The position numbers and the translations under genes are program-made. 64,000 nucleotides of DNA, taken from JOPF136 sp963773835. Lineage in GTDB: Bacteria; Acidobacteriota; Terriglobia; Acidiferrales; UBA7541. The stretch lies in the NCBI GenBank assembly GCA_963773835.1, contig CAVZCQ010000002.1, positions 434,001 through 498,000 on the forward strand, given 5' to 3'. Numbering within the stretch: position 1 is the first letter of the stretch; each line of letters opens with the position of its first letter. Below the pieces are notes generated by a model. It ran no database searches and was not told the DNA's origin. It saw only the letters and a list, made by a program, of their open reading frames with translations. Of the stretch, positions 9,077-16,449 are shown in pieces.

Positions 9077-9340
9077 GTGGCGGCGGAAAAGGATATTGCC
9101 ATCAGCATCACGGTCCTGCAGGTCCCCAAGACCGGAGGAATGAACACGAGCAAAGTCAGCGTGGTCCGCTGGCTGAAGCGCCAGGGCGACACCATCCGCA
9201 AAGGCGAAGCCGTGGTCGAGCTGGAAACGGAAAAGGTGAGCTACGAGCTGGATTCGCCGGTGGACGGCAGGCTGCTGAAAATCCTCGCGCAGGAGAAGGC
9301 CGAAGTGCCCGTCGGCGATCCATTGTGCGAGATCGAGTAG
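9077..9340 (+). CDS. Free-standing lipoyl (biotinyl/lipoyl-attachment) domain protein
   Basis: An 87-residue protein consisting of a single lipoyl domain: the hairpin ELETEKVSYELDSPVDG places the modified Lys at about residue 53, flanked by GDTIRKGEAVVE and VPVGDPLCEIE. It starts at GTG 9077, ten bases after purU. There is no catalytic E2 core or subunit-binding domain attached, yet E1 alpha and beta follow directly, so this is either the swinging arm of an E1 system whose acyltransferase lies elsewhere or a carrier for some other acyl or C1 unit. Lipoylation rather than biotinylation is inferred from ETEKV. Confidence 0.8.
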   Translation: MAAEKDIAISITVLQVPKTGGMNTSKVSVVRWLKRQGDTIRKGEAVVELETEKVSYELDSPVDGRLLKILAQEKAEVPVGDPLCEIE

Positions 9341-9364
9341 ATCCAAGCGTGCGTTGACGTGGCA

Positions 9365-9386
9365 GGGGCACGGCATGCCGTGCCCC
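9365..9386. repeat. Dispersed 22-bp palindrome, copy 1
   Basis: GGGGCACGGCA followed by its exact reverse complement, between the lipoyl gene and E1 alpha. The same core recurs at 11538-11559 and, with two compensating changes, at 61852-61873; a looser relative is at 43144-43179. Confidence 0.85.
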
Positions 9387-9417
9387 ACTGAACAGTCGCT
9401 CGCTATAGGAGGTTGAA

Positions 9418-10452
9418 ATGGGTGGCAAGGGAAAAGAATTGAGCAAAGAGCGGCTGATCTGGATGTACACCCAGATGCTCCGCATCCGGGAATTCGAGGA
9501 GCGCGTGAAGCGGACATTCGCCGAGCATCCCGGCGTGATCCGCGGCCACGCGCACCTGGCGGACGGCGCGGAGGGCGCTATCGTGGGCGCGCTGGCCACG
9601 CGGGGCGAAAACGACCTGGTGATGCCCAGCTACCGCTGCCACGGCTATCCGCTGGTGCTGGGCACGCCCGCGCGCAATCTGATGGCGGAGATTTACATGC
9701 GCAGTGATGGCGTGTGCAAAGGCTTTGGCGGCTCGATGCACCTCGCCGATCCTGCGCGGCATTTCCCCGGCACCTCGGGGATCATCGCGCAAAGCATCGC
9801 TCACGCCACCGGAGCCGGGCTGACCGCACAGGTAAAAAAAACCGGGCAGGTAGTGTATTGCTTTTTCGGCGATGGGGCCACGAAGCAGGGAGCGTTTTAC
9901 GAATCGCTGAACCTGGCGGCCATCTGGAAACTTCCGGTGGTGTACGTGCTCGAAAACAACCAGTATCAGGCGTACACGCATGTGAGCCTGGAAGATGCTA
10001 ACGCAATGGCCGGCGATCCGCTCTCCAAGAAAGCTGAAGCGTTCAGCATCCCTGGCGAGACTGTGGACGGCACTGAGGTGCTGGAAGTTCGCGACGCGGT
10101 AGGACGCGCGGCTGAACGGGCCCGCGCCGGCCAGGGGCCCAGCCTGGTGGAAGCGAAGTTCTACCGGCTGAGCGCGCACGGCAACGCCATCACCGTCCCT
10201 CCCGTGCCTACGCAATTCCCGGAACACGAAGCCGTCGAGGTGTACGGCAACAAGGCCGAGTACGCGGAGTGGAAGGCCCGGGACCCCATCACCAAATTCC
10301 GCGCGCGCCTCACCGGGAACGGCACGCTCGCGGAAAACGCCGCAAAACAAATCGAAGACCGCGTGGCGACTGAAATGGAAGATGCCGTGCAGTTCGCGCT
10401 GGCCAGCCCGCTGCCCGCGCCGGAAGACGCGGTGAAGTACGTGTACGCGTAG
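9418..10452 (+). CDS. 2-oxoacid / acetoin dehydrogenase E1 component, alpha subunit
   Basis: Thiamine-diphosphate subunit, 344 residues. HLADGAEGAIVGAL, KGFGGSMHLAD and the ThDP motif CFFGDGATKQGAFYESLNLA ending at ENNQYQAYT (about 155-185) identify the acetoin/pyruvate/branched-chain E1 alpha family; the GGSMH segment is closest to acetoin and pyruvate enzymes. AGGAGG just before ATG 9418 is a strong ribosome site. It pairs with E1 beta at 10531 and the lipoyl domain at 9077. No E2 catalytic or E3 gene is in the window, so the substrate stays open. Confidence 0.87.
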   Translation: MGGKGKELSKERLIWMYTQMLRIREFEERVKRTFAEHPGVIRGHAHLADGAEGAIVGALATRGENDLVMPSYRCHGYPLVLGTPARNLMAEIYMRSDGVCKGFGGSMHLADPARHFPGTSGIIAQSIAHATGAGLTAQVKKTGQVVYCFFGDGATKQGAFYESLNLAAIWKLPVVYVLENNQYQAYTHVSLEDANAMAGDPLSKKAEAFSIPGETVDGTEVLEVRDAVGRAAERARAGQGPSLVEAKFYRLSAHGNAITVPPVPTQFPEHEAVEVYGNKAEYAEWKARDPITKFRARLTGNGTLAENAAKQIEDRVATEMEDAVQFALASPLPAPEDAVKYVYA

Positions 10453-10473
10453 AAGCGAAAAGGCGAAAATCGA

Positions 10474-10489
10474 TCCCGAAGCCTCGGGA
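10474..10489. repeat. Short hairpin repeat, copy 1
   Basis: TCCCGAAGCCTCGGGA forms a 6-bp stem with AGCC loop between E1 alpha and E1 beta. The same 16-mer occurs inverted at 63944-63959, near the other end of the window. Confidence 0.7.
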
Positions 10490-10530
10490 CGAAAATCGAA
10501 AAACGGAACTGCGATTGCTGGGAGGGCCGG

Positions 10531-11511
10531 ATGGCACGAGAGATGATGTTCGCAGAAGCGATGGCCGCAGCCATCATGGAAGAGATGCAGCGCGACCCCG
10601 ACGTGGTCTTCTACGGTCAGAACATGGCCATGACGGAGCGCGATCCTTTCTTGAAGCGGTTCGGCAAGGAGCGCGTGCGCATCACGCCCATCTCGGAGAC
10701 CGCGGAGATCGGCGCGGGCATCGGCGCGGCCATGACCGGGCTGCGTCCCATCGTCGAGCTGTACATGAGCGAATTCATGCTGGTGGCGTTCGACCAGGTG
10801 ATCAATGAAGCGCCGCGGCTGCGCTACATGTCGGGCGGGCAGGTGAAAGTGCCGCTGGTGCTGAAGGCCGGCTTTGGCTTCGCTGCGGGCTGGGCGGGGC
10901 AGCATTCCAATTGCCTCTACCACACCATGATGGGCATTCCGGGACTGAAGGTGGCTCTGCCTTCCACACCCGCGGACGCGAAGGGATTGATGACCGCGGC
11001 GATCCGCGACGACAATCCCGTGGTCTATCTGCACCACTACATGCTGATGCTGGAAAAAGGCCCGGTACCCGAAGGCGACCACGTGGTTCCGTTCGGCGTG
11101 GCGGACGTAAAACGCGCGGGAACCGACGTGACCATCGTTGCCACCGCCTGGATGGTGAAAAAATCCCTGGTCGCCGCCGAAGAACTGGCCAAAGAGGGCA
11201 TCAGTGCGGAAGTGGTGGACCCGCGCACGCTCGCGCCGCTGGACGTCGGCACCATCGTCGCCTCGGTAAAGAAGACCGGTCGCCTCGTGCTCGTGGATCA
11301 GGCCCCGCGGCAATCCTCCGCCGCCGTCGTGATTGCCGGCGAAGTGGCTGAACATGGGTTCGAATACCTGAAGGCACCGGTCCGCATGGTGACCGCTCTC
11401 GACACGCCCATCCCCTACAGCGAGCCGCTGGAGAGCTACGTGTTGCCGAACGAAGCAAAGATCGTGGCGGCGGTGAAAGCCGTGCTGGCAAAGCAGCCCG
11501 TGAGTGCCTGA
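10531..11511 (+). CDS. 2-oxoacid / acetoin dehydrogenase E1 component, beta subunit
   Basis: A 326-residue E1 beta partner. ISETAEIGAGIGAAMTGLRP, ELYMSEFMLVAFDQ and the transketolase C-domain stretch VVDPRTLAPLDV are standard for this family. GGGAGGG precedes the ATG. It is the last gene of the + strand run that begins at 4119; a perfect palindrome follows 21 bases after its stop. With the alpha subunit it would decarboxylate a 2-oxoacid or cleave acetoin and reductively acylate a lipoyl group. Confidence 0.88.
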   Translation: MAREMMFAEAMAAAIMEEMQRDPDVVFYGQNMAMTERDPFLKRFGKERVRITPISETAEIGAGIGAAMTGLRPIVELYMSEFMLVAFDQVINEAPRLRYMSGGQVKVPLVLKAGFGFAAGWAGQHSNCLYHTMMGIPGLKVALPSTPADAKGLMTAAIRDDNPVVYLHHYMLMLEKGPVPEGDHVVPFGVADVKRAGTDVTIVATAWMVKKSLVAAEELAKEGISAEVVDPRTLAPLDVGTIVASVKKTGRLVLVDQAPRQSSAAVVIAGEVAEHGFEYLKAPVRMVTALDTPIPYSEPLESYVLPNEAKIVAAVKAVLAKQPVSA

Positions 11512-11532
11512 CTTGATCCCACGGGCTGCCGC

Positions 11533-11560
11533 GTAGGGGCACGGCATGCCGTGCCCCTAC
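11533..11560. repeat. Dispersed palindrome, copy 2 (28 bp perfect)
   Basis: GTAGGGGCACGGCA and its exact complement, in the gap between two convergent genes (E1 beta and the quinoprotein). It is the longest perfect copy; by position it could also act as a bidirectional terminator hairpin, but there is no U-run. Confidence 0.85.
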
Positions 11561-11609
11561 ATTGCTGATCGTTCGGTGCTGGGACTCGTGGAAGGGCGAA
11601 ATTTCCTCT

Positions 11610-13769
11610 CTACGGCTTCCGCGAACCCGGCGCGCTGTCACCGGCTTTCGCCTGCGACAAGCTCTGGTTCGCGCGGAAGATGACGAAGGCGCGGATGGCC
11701 TCGGCATCCTCTCGGGTCACTTCCTTCGAAAACGACACCATGCCATCGGTCTCGAGCGCGCCGCCCAGTACGATGTTGAACCACTGGTCGCTGCCTAGGG
11801 TGCTCGAGTAGCGCAAGTCGGGCAGAATGCCCCCGCTCACCGCAGCGTCACCGTGGCATCCGGCGCAATAGGTCTGATACACGCGGTCGCCTTTCGCGAT
11901 GGTCGCTGGGCTGGCGGTGGATGCCGGCGGGCTCAGCACCAGCGGCACGATTTCCAGGGGCGGCGGCAACGTGGCCTTCCCTCCGATTTTGAACGCGAAC
12001 ATGCGCCCGACGTTCATGAGCGGCTTCGGCCGCACCGCAATTTCACCGGTGGCCAGAGGAAACACTCCACCCCAGCCCGCCAGGACGGCCACGTACTGTT
12101 CGCCATTCACCGTGTAGGTGATGGGAGCGGCGATCACGCCGGACTGGACAAAGTAGGACCACAGTTTTTCCCCGGTTGCGGCGCGCAAGGCCTCGAAGTT
12201 CCCGTCTCCTGTGCCTTCAAACACCAGGCCGCCTGCGGTTGAGAGCACGCCGCCGTTCCACGCCGTAGTCCGCGGCACTTCCCACACCCGCTTCTGCGCT
12301 ACCGGATCCCAGGCGACGAGCCGCCCTTTGACCGATGCAAGAATGGCCTTCTTGAGCTTCGGGTCCTGCGGCATTTCCGCGGCCACCACGTCGATTCCAT
12401 AGTTCGGCGAAAGGTCGTGCGCCTGGAAGTGCTCCGCCGATTTGTAGAGGAATCCGGAGTCCTGCACGGGCAGATAGACGTAGCCGGTGAGGGGATCGAA
12501 CGACATGGGCTGCCAACTGTGCGCACCGAGGGGTCCGGGCACCACCGGCGGGGGATTGGCGCCCGGATAGCGCGCGATTCCCGTTTCCATCGGCCGGCCG
12601 GTTTTCCTATCCACCCCGGTGGCCCAATTGATGTAGGTGTAGGGCTTTGCAGAAAGCAGCTCGCCGTTCGTGCGGTCGATCACGTAGAAGAAGCCGTTTT
12701 TCGGCGCGTGGAGAATTACTTTGCGGGGCTTCCCATCGAGAGTGATGTCCGCCAGAATGATGTGCTGCGTGGACGTGTAGTCCCACATGTCGCCCGGAGT
12801 TTCCTGGTAGTACCACACCAGGTCGCCGGTCTCGGGCTTCAGGGCGATGATGGAACCGAGATAGAGATTGTCGCCGCCGCGCGGGCTGCGGATGCGCTCG
12901 TTCCACGGCCCGCCGTTTCCGGTGCCCACGTAGAGCAGATCCAGGCCGGGATCGTAGGCCATGGAATCCCACGCCGTCCCGCCGCCGCCGAGCTTCCACC
13001 ACTGCCCCGTCCACGTTTTCGCCGCTTTCTCGAGCGCGGGATTCTCGAACGGCTTCGAGGGATCGCCGGGAATGATGTAGAAGCGCCAGGCCATTTTCCC
13101 CGTCTCCGCGTCGTAGGCGGAGATGTAGCCGCGCACGCTCATTTCCGCGCCGCCGTTGCCGATCAGCACTTTGCCCTGGACGACGCGCGGCGCCCCAGTG
13201 ATCGTGTAGCGGTAGCGGGGATCGATGGTCAGCGTGTCCCACACCGGTTTCCCCGTCGCCGCATCGAGGGCAATCAGCCGGCCGTCGAGCGTGCCGACGT
13301 ATACCTTCCCGTTCCACGCGGCCAGCCCGCGGTTGACCACGTCGCAGCAGGCGTTCACCGCCCACTGCGGCGGCACCTTCGGATCGTAGGTCCACAGCGG
13401 AGCGCCGGTGGCAGCATCGAGCGCCACGACTTTGCTCCACGCGGTGGTGAAATACATCACGCCGTCCACCACCAGCGGTGTGGCCTCCTGCCCGCGCCGC
13501 GTGTCCAGCGTGTAGGACCATGCCAGCGAGAGCCGCACCACGTTTTTCTCGTCGATGTCCTTCAGCGGGCTGAAGCGCTGCTCGCCGTAGGTGCGGCCCG
13601 TGGTCATCCAGTTGCCCGGCTCGGCATCGGCGTTGCGGATGCGCGCCGCGTCCACGGCAGCCGGCTTCGCGGCCAGCCGTTTCTCAGCGCTCGGCCCGCC
13701 GCGGCTGCAACCCGCGCACACCGCCAGCGCAACCAACATCGCGATTCCGCTTTGTTGCGTCCGCTGCAT
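11610..13769 (-). CDS. PQQ-dependent alcohol dehydrogenase with C-terminal cytochrome c domain (quinohaemoprotein)
   Basis: Periplasmic quinoprotein, 719 residues. The eight-bladed propeller has the adjacent-Cys pair VNACCDVVNRG (about residue 135), the active-site Asp in TPGDMWDYTSTQHI, and repeated tryptophan-docking segments such as GDLVWYYQETPGD. Residues 625-705 carry one haem (CAGCH) with a distal-Met candidate in TDGMVSF. The position two after the catalytic Asp is Thr, not the Asp that marks lanthanide enzymes, so Ca-dependence is predicted. Start 13769 follows GAGAGGA and gives a signal peptide ending VCAGC, probably a lipoprotein although the -3 residue is unusual. No pqq biosynthesis genes are nearby. 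Confidence 0.88.
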   Translation of the reverse strand: MQRTQQSGIAMLVALAVCAGCSRGGPSAEKRLAAKPAAVDAARIRNADAEPGNWMTTGRTYGEQRFSPLKDIDEKNVVRLSLAWSYTLDTRRGQEATPLVVDGVMYFTTAWSKVVALDAATGAPLWTYDPKVPPQWAVNACCDVVNRGLAAWNGKVYVGTLDGRLIALDAATGKPVWDTLTIDPRYRYTITGAPRVVQGKVLIGNGGAEMSVRGYISAYDAETGKMAWRFYIIPGDPSKPFENPALEKAAKTWTGQWWKLGGGGTAWDSMAYDPGLDLLYVGTGNGGPWNERIRSPRGGDNLYLGSIIALKPETGDLVWYYQETPGDMWDYTSTQHIILADITLDGKPRKVILHAPKNGFFYVIDRTNGELLSAKPYTYINWATGVDRKTGRPMETGIARYPGANPPPVVPGPLGAHSWQPMSFDPLTGYVYLPVQDSGFLYKSAEHFQAHDLSPNYGIDVVAAEMPQDPKLKKAILASVKGRLVAWDPVAQKRVWEVPRTTAWNGGVLSTAGGLVFEGTGDGNFEALRAATGEKLWSYFVQSGVIAAPITYTVNGEQYVAVLAGWGGVFPLATGEIAVRPKPLMNVGRMFAFKIGGKATLPPPLEIVPLVLSPPASTASPATIAKGDRVYQTYCAGCHGDAAVSGGILPDLRYSSTLGSDQWFNIVLGGALETDGMVSFSKEVTREDAEAIRAFVIFRANQSLSQAKAGDSAPGSRKP

Positions 13770-13785
13770 GTCCTCTCCCCGACGA

Positions 13786-13815
13786 GCGAGGCGGCCGTCT
13801 CCGCGGGGGCCTCGC
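13786..13815. repeat. Inverted repeat between the TonB receptor and quinoprotein genes
   Basis: Arms GCGAGGC (13786-13792) and GCCTCGC (13809-13815) enclose 16 bases in the 76-bp gap of the minus-strand pair. It could lower read-through from the receptor gene into the dehydrogenase gene; in GC-rich DNA a 7-bp arm can also arise by chance. Confidence 0.35.
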
Positions 13816-13845
13816 CCGCCAAAATCCTCCGCGCACACACGCGCT

Positions 13846-16155
13846 TCATCTCTGCTCGTTCGCCCGCGCATGCCGGTACCGCAATCCCACCCGCGCCTGG
13901 ATGGGCGGCCCGAGCATCGGCGTCGGCGTCAGCGCCACCATGTAGCGCTGGTCAAAAAGGTTTTCAAAAGCGGCAAAGGCCTCCACCCCGCGGCCCAGCG
14001 AATGTCCCACTTGCAAATCCAGCGCGAAAAAGCGCTGCAGCAGGAACTGGTTCTGGTCGTCATCGAACGCGTCCCCCACAAAACGACCCTCGACGCTCAA
14101 CAGGAATCCCGAAGGCTTCCAGTAGCGTCCTTGAAGAGTGAACTGGTTGCGCGGCGTTTCCGGAATATCCAGGCCCACCAGGGAGACGCCGGCCGGATAA
14201 CTCACCACTGTGGCGGCCACGTATTGATAACCTCCCGAGATTTCCGTCCATTTCGTCAGCCGGGCGACCCCGTCCAGTTCCACGCCCAGCGAACGCGTGC
14301 GGCCCAGGTTCTCCCGCTGGCGGGTGATGAGCGAGGGCGTCGTGGTGAGCGTCACGTTTTCGATCGGATCGGACACCTCGTTCCAAAAGAAATTGCCGCG
14401 CACCGTCAGCCGCTCGCCGAATGCGCGCACGGTCGCCCCAGCCTCTCCACCGGTCAGCCGTTCCGCGTTCAGGCTGGAATTCGCGTTCGTCAGCACGTTG
14501 CCCATCCGGAACGAGCGGTAGAGTTCATTGAGCGTCGGGCTACGGAACGAGCGGTAGACGGAAGCGGTGAGCGACACGTTTTTCCTCACCGCGTACAGCA
14601 GCGAGAGCCGCGGGCTGAATGCCGTGTCTGTGCGGTCCGCGAACGACGTCACGGCCGGCGGCCCCGGAGGCGCGAGCGGCGTGCGCGCCGACTGCGCGTC
14701 GAAATTGCGCCAATCATCGAACCGGAAGCTGGCCGTCACCGTCCACCTTGCGGATAGCCGGATAATGTCCTCGCCGTAAGCGGCCACCGTTCTCTGGCGC
14801 CCTCCGGAGATTTGCAGCGCGGTGTGCTTGCCGGAGGAAAACAGGTTCTCGTGGCTCGAGCCGGTTACCTCCTCCGCCACCGCGCCAAGCCCCAGCGTCT
14901 GCCGGCGGCCCAGCGCCTGCGACCAGAACAGGGAACCACCGAACCGCTGCGCGGGCACGTGCTGCGCGTCGGTCAGCGATTCGCTCATGCGGTTCGCCGC
15001 GATCGAGGAGAAATTCTGGTCGTAGCTCTGCCCGCTGCCGTAGACGCGCGCGGAAAGCGACCCGTAGGAGCCCAGCGGCGTATCCACTCCCACCACGCCG
15101 CTTCCGATCTGCGTGTCGTTGGTCTGGATGGGCGTGCCATTGTGCCGCGACTCAGTGAAGTACGAGCCGCGGCCGAAGATGCGCCCCTGCGCGCCCAGCC
15201 TGCGGCCCACGGTGAAATCCAGAGCCGCGGCCTCCGAGTTCGCGGGCGTGTCCACTGAACCCCGAATCGATGCGGGCACCAGGATGTAGCCGTCCGTGTG
15301 GAACAGTCCCGTGGCGAGCGCGAAATCCCAGGGGCCGGCGCGCGTTCCGGTCCAGAACGAAAAATCCGGAGTCTCTTCCGAGCCGTAGGAAAACTCCAGC
15401 GCCGCATCCGGCGCCTGCGGCTGCCGCGTGAGAAACTGGATCACGCCGCTCAACGCGTCGCCGCCGTAGAGACTCGACTCGCCGCGCCGCACCACTTCCA
15501 CGCCCTCTAATGCCTGCTGTGGAATCCGGTCCCAATACACCCAACTGCCGAAGGGATCATTGAGCGGGACGCCGTCTTCGAGCACCAGCGCGCGGCTCGC
15601 CCCGCTCGCGCCCACACCGCTCAGCGATACGCCGAGCGAAGTCGGATTTGCCGTCCTGCTCCCGGAACGGCGGAACAGATTGAATCCAGGAATCTGGCGC
15701 AATTTGTCGTCTACGGTCAGCGCGGGAGTCGCGCCCAGATCCTCGGAATCGAGCGCCACGGCGCTCCCGGCCACATCCTCCAGGCGCGTCTCGATGCGCG
15801 TGGCCGTCACCACCAGCCGCTCCTCGCGCGAGGCAACCTGGAGCACAATTTCGAGCCGCACCGGCCGGCCGCTCACGGCCTCCCACTCGCGCGTTGCGGC
15901 CGCAAAGCCCGCCGCGGAAGCCGTAATCGTTCCGCGGCTTTCCGCCACGTTGTCGAATTGAAATCCGCCGGTGGAATCCGTTGTGCTCGACGCAGAGGAT
16001 TTCGCGGTCTTCAAGTTCACCGCCGCGCCCTCCACCGGGGCCCCGGAAGCGTCGCGTACGGCGCCCTCCACGCGCACCGATTGCGAAAAGAGCGGGGTGG
16101 CGCAGACCATCAAGGCGAAACACAAAGAAGCGCCGGACAGAACTGGTCTGGACAT
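13846..16155 (-). CDS. TonB-dependent outer-membrane receptor with carboxypeptidase-regulatory-like N-domain
   Basis: A 769-residue receptor. Signal peptide (CFALMVCATPLFSQ), a small beta-sandwich (RVEGAVRDASGAPVEGAAV, residues 28-100), a plug (VVTATRIETRLEDVAGSAVALD ... VLEDGVPLNDPFGSWVYWDR ... RRGESSLYGGDALSGVIQFLT) and a 22-strand-type barrel ending in LRYRHARANEQR. The longer upstream frame is low-complexity, so ATG 16155 is chosen, though its ribosome site is weak. It directly precedes the PQQ dehydrogenase on the same strand, which suggests import of that enzyme's cofactor or substrate. Confidence 0.87.
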   Translation of the reverse strand: MSRPVLSGASLCFALMVCATPLFSQSVRVEGAVRDASGAPVEGAAVNLKTAKSSASSTTDSTGGFQFDNVAESRGTITASAAGFAAATREWEAVSGRPVRLEIVLQVASREERLVVTATRIETRLEDVAGSAVALDSEDLGATPALTVDDKLRQIPGFNLFRRSGSRTANPTSLGVSLSGVGASGASRALVLEDGVPLNDPFGSWVYWDRIPQQALEGVEVVRRGESSLYGGDALSGVIQFLTRQPQAPDAALEFSYGSEETPDFSFWTGTRAGPWDFALATGLFHTDGYILVPASIRGSVDTPANSEAAALDFTVGRRLGAQGRIFGRGSYFTESRHNGTPIQTNDTQIGSGVVGVDTPLGSYGSLSARVYGSGQSYDQNFSSIAANRMSESLTDAQHVPAQRFGGSLFWSQALGRRQTLGLGAVAEEVTGSSHENLFSSGKHTALQISGGRQRTVAAYGEDIIRLSARWTVTASFRFDDWRNFDAQSARTPLAPPGPPAVTSFADRTDTAFSPRLSLLYAVRKNVSLTASVYRSFRSPTLNELYRSFRMGNVLTNANSSLNAERLTGGEAGATVRAFGERLTVRGNFFWNEVSDPIENVTLTTTPSLITRQRENLGRTRSLGVELDGVARLTKWTEISGGYQYVAATVVSYPAGVSLVGLDIPETPRNQFTLQGRYWKPSGFLLSVEGRFVGDAFDDDQNQFLLQRFFALDLQVGHSLGRGVEAFAAFENLFDQRYMVALTPTPMLGPPIQARVGLRYRHARANEQR

Positions 16156-16339
16156 GGAGCCAGGATTACGGATCACAGCCGGCCGCCACGAATTCCCTTC
16201 CCCGGGCGAACCCCCGGTCCGCCGGGATGAACCGCGGCGCTGGAGGCGGAGAACAGCAGCACGCGCGGCTACTGTAGCACAGGGGAAGGCGGGGCAAACG
16301 GGGTGAGAGCGATAACCGCACGGCTGCCCGATTAGAGGC

Positions 16340-16368
16340 TTGACTTCCCCCAGCCCTCGCGTTACAGC
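16340..16368 (+). promoter_or_regulatory. Possible promoter of the large TonB receptor
   Basis: TTGACT (16340-16345), a 17-base spacer and TACAGC (16363-16368) lie about 80 bases before ATG 16450 in the 294-bp gap between the two divergent receptor genes. I see nothing else convincing in that gap. Confidence 0.35.
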
Positions 16369-16449
16369 TACACGGACCGGGGGTTGGTCTATCCATCGCA
16401 TTCGCTTTTTAGATGTCCCGTAGAGCTAACCCTCGAAAAGGGGTGATCC

